Shown one piece after another: positions 59,724 to 64,000 of a DNA stretch of 64,000 nt (positions are counted from its first letter, which is position 1; every line of letters starts with the position of its first letter). Source of the DNA: Novosphingobium sp. BW1. GTDB lineage: Bacteria; Pseudomonadota; Alphaproteobacteria; Sphingomonadales; Sphingomonadaceae. The stretch is from positions 1 to 64,000 of the forward strand of contig NZ_VIRF01000073.1 in assembly GCF_008107685.1 (NCBI RefSeq). Reading direction: 5' to 3'. Position numbers and translations under genes: made by a program. The notes beneath the pieces are model-generated. The model saw only the letters and a list, made by a program, of their open reading frames with translations, made no database searches and was not told where the DNA came from.

Positions 59724-61412
59724 TCAGTTGCGCTCGGCCGCACTTTCCTCGCGCTGGGCCTTGAATTCAGAGCCTGCCTTCCAATGCGGCCAGCGCGGCG
59801 TGCTCGCCAGCTCCCATCCGATCTGACCAATCAGGTCGATGTCCTGCACAGCGCCGCCCAGATCCCAGTCTGGCCCGATGGCATCGCAGGCCTGATGGTA
59901 ACAGTCCCCCGTGTAGGCATCGATCCAGGCCTGGCCTGCCTCGCGACCGCCGTCTTCAAGGTCGGCGGCTCCGGCAATGCCCATGAGCAGCATCACCGGC
60001 ACACCGCGCTTGGCGAAGGAGAAGTGGTCCGCGCGGTAGAACAGCCCGCGCTCGGGCAGGCCCTCGGGCGTGACGGTGCGTCCTTGCGTGGCGGCCACGC
60101 GCGCCATGTCGTCCTCCAGCGTGTTCTGCCCTTCGCCGACGAGGATCACGTCCCTTGCCGGGCCCGCGGTCTGGAGAATGTCGATGGCGAGGTTGGCCAC
60201 GGTCTTCTCGAGCGGAAGGACGGGGTTCGCCGCATAGTATTCCGAGCCCAGCAGCCCGCGCTCTTCGGCGGTCCAGGCGGCGAAGACGACCGAGCGCGCG
60301 GGCGCTGGCCGCGCCTTCATCACGCGCGCGATGTCGAGCAGGGCTGCGACGCCCAACGCATCGTCGTTGGCGCCTGCACGGTAGATGCGGCCCAGTTCGT
60401 CGGCCTGGCCCTTGCCGTAGGCGTCCCAGTGCGCGCCGTAGATCACGGCTTCGTCGGGGCGGGTGGTGCCCGGGATCTTGCCGAGCACGTTGTGGCTGGT
60501 GATTTCCTCGTGGGTGACGGGAACGTCGGCGGAGAAGGTCACCCCCTCCAGCGGTATGGGGCGAAAGTCCTTCGAACGGGCCTGGGCCTGGAGGGCCGCC
60601 AGGTCGAGCCCGGCGCGGGTGAAGAGATCCTGCGCGGTCTCGCCTGACATCCAGCCCTGGAGTTGGAGCGGGGTCACCTGATCGGCAGGTTTGACCACGT
60701 CGAAGTTTTCGCCGCCCGGGCTCTCGATCACGTTCCAGCCGTAGCCTGCGCCTTCGGTCTCGTGGATCACCAGCGCGCCGACCGCGCCCTGCCTTGCGGC
60801 TTCCTCGAACTTGTAGCGCCAGCGTCCATAGTAGGTCATCGTGCGCCCGCCGAACTTGCCGTAGGGATCCATGTCCGGGGTGGCGTTGAAGTCGGGGTCG
60901 TTGACGAGAAAGACGAGGACCTTGCCCGCAAGGTCCATGCCCTTGAAATCATCCCATTCGCGCTCGGGCGCATCGACGCCGTAGCCCACGAAGACGACCG
61001 GTGCCTGCGCGATGATCGCGCTGTCCCGCGCTCGCAAAGTCGACACGTAGATGTCTTCGGTCTGATCGACGGCCAGTTTGCCTTTCGGCGTGGCGAAGGC
61101 AAGCGTGCGCGCCTTGCCAAGCGCTGTGTGGAGTAGGGGCACGGGCTGGACCCAGCTGCCGTCCGGCCCGGCCGGTTCAAGGCCAAGGTCCTGCATGCGG
61201 GCGATGAGGTAGCCGATGGTGCGGTCGTCCCCCCGGGTTCCCGGTGCGCGGCCCTCGAAGACGTCTTCAGTCAGGGTCGTTACATCGCGTGCGATCCGCG
61301 CCGCATCGACCGCGATGGGCGGCGGCGTGGGCGAATTTGCCTGCGCGGGCGTGGAGAGGAGAGGGCTTGCGGCCAGGGCCAGGGCCAGCGAGAGAAGGGA
61401 CCGGGTGTGCAT
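59724..61412 (-). CDS. exported M28-family aminopeptidase
   Basis: A 562-residue protein with a signal peptide (cleavage near AQA-NS). A protease-associated insert spans roughly 150-300. The peptidase domain shows the metal ligands in YGAHWDAYG, RAGANDDALG and TAEERGLLGSEYY, matching the di-zinc M28 pattern. It releases N-terminal amino acids in the envelope. The start at 61412 is chosen for the signal peptide; the frame to 61475 is longer but less likely. rlpA follows after eight bases. Confidence 0.9.
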   Translation of the reverse strand: MHTRSLLSLALALAASPLLSTPAQANSPTPPPIAVDAARIARDVTTLTEDVFEGRAPGTRGDDRTIGYLIARMQDLGLEPAGPDGSWVQPVPLLHTALGKARTLAFATPKGKLAVDQTEDIYVSTLRARDSAIIAQAPVVFVGYGVDAPEREWDDFKGMDLAGKVLVFLVNDPDFNATPDMDPYGKFGGRTMTYYGRWRYKFEEAARQGAVGALVIHETEGAGYGWNVIESPGGENFDVVKPADQVTPLQLQGWMSGETAQDLFTRAGLDLAALQAQARSKDFRPIPLEGVTFSADVPVTHEEITSHNVLGKIPGTTRPDEAVIYGAHWDAYGKGQADELGRIYRAGANDDALGVAALLDIARVMKARPAPARSVVFAAWTAEERGLLGSEYYAANPVLPLEKTVANLAIDILQTAGPARDVILVGEGQNTLEDDMARVAATQGRTVTPEGLPERGLFYRADHFSFAKRGVPVMLLMGIAGAADLEDGGREAGQAWIDAYTGDCYHQACDAIGPDWDLGGAVQDIDLIGQIGWELASTPRWPHWKAGSEFKAQREESAAERN

Positions 61413-61601
61413 GACCGGGTATAGTAAGCCGCGCGAAACAGGACACAAGCGCCCAGCGTTACGGGCGGGAGGCACAGCTGTGCACGGCGACCGGAGGACG
61501 AATGGCGGTGGGCTGCGGCAACCGGCTACATGCTCATTCGTTTAGGTGCCCGATGGGCCGCGCACTACCAAGGCCTGCAACCTGGAGCCCTTTCGGTCGT
61601 G

Positions 61602-63350
61602 ATGCCCCGTTTCTTGCGTTCGTTGATGCCTATTTTTCTGCTTGCCCTTTCGGCCTTGCCACTGGCCGCGCAGGAGAGCTCGCCAGTGGCCGAGGCCGCT
61701 GATGCGGTCACGCCCGATGCGCCTGACGAGAACGCCAACGCAGAAGGGCAGGCTCCGGCCCCCCAGGAACCCGTTTCCGATCCCTATGGGCGGACCACGC
61801 CGCGTTCGATGGTCCAGGGACTGATCGAGGCGCTGGCGGCTGGAGACGATGCGCGGGTGGACCGCTTCTTCGAGGATGCCGAGCATGGCGCGGAGAGGGC
61901 GCGCCAGTTGCAGGCGCTGCTCGACAAGGGGGGCTCGCTCAACGCCTTCGCGGGGCTCTCCGACAAGCCCGAGGGCGTGCTAGACGATGACCTGCCCGCC
62001 GAGCAGGAATACGTCGGGCACCTGGGCGATGAAGGCAAGACGCCGATCATGCTCACCCGCACACAGTCGCCTGAAGGGGCGATGATCTGGCAGGTTTCGC
62101 GCCAGACGGGCGACATCGTCGGGCGGCTGAACCCGGAAACCACCTGGCCCGAGGAAAGTGGCGAGCTGACCGTGGCCGGAGCCAGCGTCACCGACTGGGG
62201 GGTGCTGATCGGGCTGGCCGCAGCGGTGTTCGTCGGTTTCCAGCTGATCTCGATGGCGCTTGTCGCACTTGCCGGGCGGCTCGTGCGCGGGCCCAAGGCT
62301 GAGGCGGGCGTTGCCTTCGCCCGGGCGGCGATGCCGCCTTTCAGCCTGTTCCTGGCCACGGTTGCTTTCCAGATCTGGGCCGACAGCCTGCCGGTCTCGA
62401 TCATCGCGCGCCAGTTCATGCTCAAATACATCGGGCTCTTTGCGGCCGCCGCGCTGACCTGGCTGCTGGTGCGCCTGATCGACGCGATCTCGCGCACGGT
62501 TATCACCCGCATGGAGGCGCGTGGCCAGCGCCAGGTCGTCTCGGTTGCCTCGCTCCTTCGCCGCGCGGCCAAGATCCTGCTCCTGTTCGGCGTGCTCGTC
62601 GCCATCCTCGATACCTTCGGGATCGACGTGACGACGGGCATCGCGGCGCTGGGGATCGGCGGTATCGCCTTGGCTTTGGGCGCGCAGAAGACGGTCGAGA
62701 ACTTCGTGGGCTCGGTCTCGCTCATTGCGGACAAGCCGGTGCAGATCGGCGACTTCTGTAAGATCGGCGATATCCTGGGCACGGTCGAGGACATCGGCAT
62801 TCGCTCCACGCGCATTCGCACGCTGGCGCGCACGGTCGTCACCATCCCCAACGGCGATCTGTCCTCGCAGAACATCGAGAACTACGCCAAGCGCGACCGC
62901 TTCCTGTTCAATCCCGCCGTGGGCGTGGAATACGGCATCGGTTCGGCCAAGCTGCTCGAGGCGGTGGAGATCGTGGAAGGCGTGCTGGAAGAGCACGAGC
63001 GCATCGCCAAGCCAGGCCACCGCGCACGGTTCGTGGCCTTTGGCGCCAGTTCGCTCGACATCGAGGTCTTCGCCTACATTGAAGCGGCGGACTACGACGA
63101 GAGCCTCGTCATCCAGCAGGACCTCCTGCTGATGATTTTCGCACGGCTGGAGAAGGAAGGGATCGGCATTGCCTTTCCGACCCGCACGCTGCACCTTGTG
63201 CGCGAGGGCGGACAGGAGGCGGCCGCCGGGTCGCAGGCAAAGCCCGACACGATTCTCGCGGATACCCACCGCGAGGTGTCGCAGACCGTGCCCAAGGGGC
63301 CTGCGCCCTCGCAGGTACAGGACAGCGAAGACGACGACGGCGAGGACTGA
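61602..63350 (+). CDS. MscS-type mechanosensitive channel, long form
   Basis: A 582-residue protein. The signal peptide (MPRFLRSLMPIFLLALSALP) is followed by a periplasmic domain of about 170 residues, three to four membrane helices, and the pore-lining helix with GIAALGIGGIALALGAQKTV (about 345-365). The MscS beta domain follows: FVGSVSLIADKPVQIGDFC and TVVTIPNGDLSSQNIENYAK. It probably releases solutes on osmotic downshift. ATG 61530 is an alternative start. The C-terminus is acidic. Confidence 0.88.
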   Translation: MPRFLRSLMPIFLLALSALPLAAQESSPVAEAADAVTPDAPDENANAEGQAPAPQEPVSDPYGRTTPRSMVQGLIEALAAGDDARVDRFFEDAEHGAERARQLQALLDKGGSLNAFAGLSDKPEGVLDDDLPAEQEYVGHLGDEGKTPIMLTRTQSPEGAMIWQVSRQTGDIVGRLNPETTWPEESGELTVAGASVTDWGVLIGLAAAVFVGFQLISMALVALAGRLVRGPKAEAGVAFARAAMPPFSLFLATVAFQIWADSLPVSIIARQFMLKYIGLFAAAALTWLLVRLIDAISRTVITRMEARGQRQVVSVASLLRRAAKILLLFGVLVAILDTFGIDVTTGIAALGIGGIALALGAQKTVENFVGSVSLIADKPVQIGDFCKIGDILGTVEDIGIRSTRIRTLARTVVTIPNGDLSSQNIENYAKRDRFLFNPAVGVEYGIGSAKLLEAVEIVEGVLEEHERIAKPGHRARFVAFGASSLDIEVFAYIEAADYDESLVIQQDLLLMIFARLEKEGIGIAFPTRTLHLVREGGQEAAAGSQAKPDTILADTHREVSQTVPKGPAPSQVQDSEDDDGED

Positions 63351-63419
63351 TCGGGCACGCCCCGGAGTAGAGCGGGGGCGCGCTTGACCGTCGGCGCGCC
63401 ACGGTCCATCGCTCTCTTC

Positions 63420-64000
63420 ATGATTGCCCGCACGCTTCGCACCGCCGCCCTTGGCGCGGCCTCTCTCGCTCTCGTACTCCCCGCGCTTGCAACCTCGGCG
63501 GCGCCTGCCCGGGATACGCTCGACACCATGGCCAACGACCAGGTCGACGAATACGACTGGGTGCGCCCGCAGGCCGACTATGTCCGGCGCGAGGTCATGG
63601 TGCCGATGCGCGATGGGACGAAGCTCTTTACTGTCATCGTCTACCGCAAGGGGACGAGTGACGGGCCGATCCTGCTCAGCCGCACACCCTACAACGCGGG
63701 GCGCGCGACGAGCCGCAACCGCAGCCAGAAGATCGAGGAAATCCTGCCCGTCATGGACAAGGAGTTCGTCAACGATGGCTATATCCGCGTCTATCAGGAC
63801 GTGCGTGGGCTCGATGGTTCGCGGGGCGATTACGTGATGAACCGGCCCCTGCGCGGTCCTCTCAATCCCACCAAGGTCGATCACGCCACCGACGCCTACG
63901 ACACGATCGACTGGCTGGTGAAAAACGTGAAGGAAAGCAACGGCAAGGTCGGGATCATCGGGTCCTCGTACCTGGGGTTTACGTCGCTGATGGCGCTGAT
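63420..64000 (+). CDS. CocE/NonD-family serine hydrolase, N-terminal part (cut by window edge)
   Basis: 193 codons without a stop at the window end. A signal peptide (MIARTLRTAALGAASLALVL, Ala-rich to TSAAPA) precedes VRREVMVPMRDGTKLFTVIV, the usual start of X-Pro dipeptidyl-peptidase-like hydrolases. VYQDVRGLDGSRGDY and GIIGSSYLGFTSLMAL follow, with the catalytic Ser in GSSYLG. Alpha-amino-acid ester hydrolases carry GSSYEG at this site, so that subgroup is likely. It is about one third of the expected 600 or so residues. Confidence 0.87.
   Translation, partial: MIARTLRTAALGAASLALVLPALATSAAPARDTLDTMANDQVDEYDWVRPQADYVRREVMVPMRDGTKLFTVIVYRKGTSDGPILLSRTPYNAGRATSRNRSQKIEEILPVMDKEFVNDGYIRVYQDVRGLDGSRGDYVMNRPLRGPLNPTKVDHATDAYDTIDWLVKNVKESNGKVGIIGSSYLGFTSLMAL

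Overview
The window is GC-rich alphaproteobacterial chromosome. It most resembles Sphingomonadales of the Novosphingobium/Sphingobium type, judged from the order of the ribosomal cluster, the RG-rich N-terminus of uS5, the mdh-sucD-odhA-odhB-lpd block, isolated TadE/TadG-type genes and many secreted peptidases with short signal peptides. The assignment is from memory of gene families, not from a search. Coding density is high. I saw no tRNA, rRNA, CRISPR array or prophage. The only mobile element is the 5' end of an IS630-type transposase at the left edge.

Layout. 1-8558: transposase fragment, a secreted lectin-like protein, a Sec-exported catalase-peroxidase (katG), a Na+/proline symporter (putP) and three overlapping Tad-type genes (TadG-like with a vWA domain, then two TadE-like). 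8559-32146: the translation and transcription supercluster rpsL-rpsG-fusA-tuf / rpsJ / rplC-...-rpsQ / rplN-...-rpmD / rplO-secY-adk / rpsM-rpsK-rpoA / rplQ. Intrinsic terminators divide it at tuf, rpsQ, rpmD, adk, rpoA and rplQ. Three non-ribosomal genes sit between its parts: an ankyrin/TonB-like lipoprotein (rpmD-rplO), a secreted SRPBCC-like protein (adk-rpsM) and a VOC protein (rpoA-rplQ). The VOC gene has an alphaproteobacterial LexA-type box over its putative -10. 32188-40414: prolyl oligopeptidase, two tandem paralogous secreted proteins, a TRIC channel, an M49-like metallopeptidase, and a minus-strand group made of a frameshifted AEC transporter, a TorF-like outer-membrane protein and a small secreted protein.

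40989-48740: the minus-strand TCA cluster mdh, sucD, odhA, odhB, lpd, with hairpins or REP-like palindromes in three of its intergenic gaps and no sucC. 49198-50889: a small conserved-looking protein and a SleB-type cell-wall hydrolase. 51112-55980: a cobalamin riboswitch followed by btuB-btuF-btuC-btuD, whose junctions overlap by 3-4 bases; this is a complete B12 uptake route from outer membrane to cytoplasm. 56079-64000: an M3 peptidase, a 51-residue small protein, a FmdB-type zinc ribbon, RlpA with an M28 peptidase, an MscS-type channel and the start of a CocE/NonD-type serine hydrolase cut by the window end.

No clearly new defence or biosynthetic system is present. The observations most worth following are the putative SOS-controlled VOC gene inside the ribosomal cluster, Arg88 in uS12 (a streptomycin-resistance residue in other bacteria), the terminator-divided ribosomal cluster with its lipoprotein insert, the exported KatG, and the paired REP-like palindromes in the TCA cluster.
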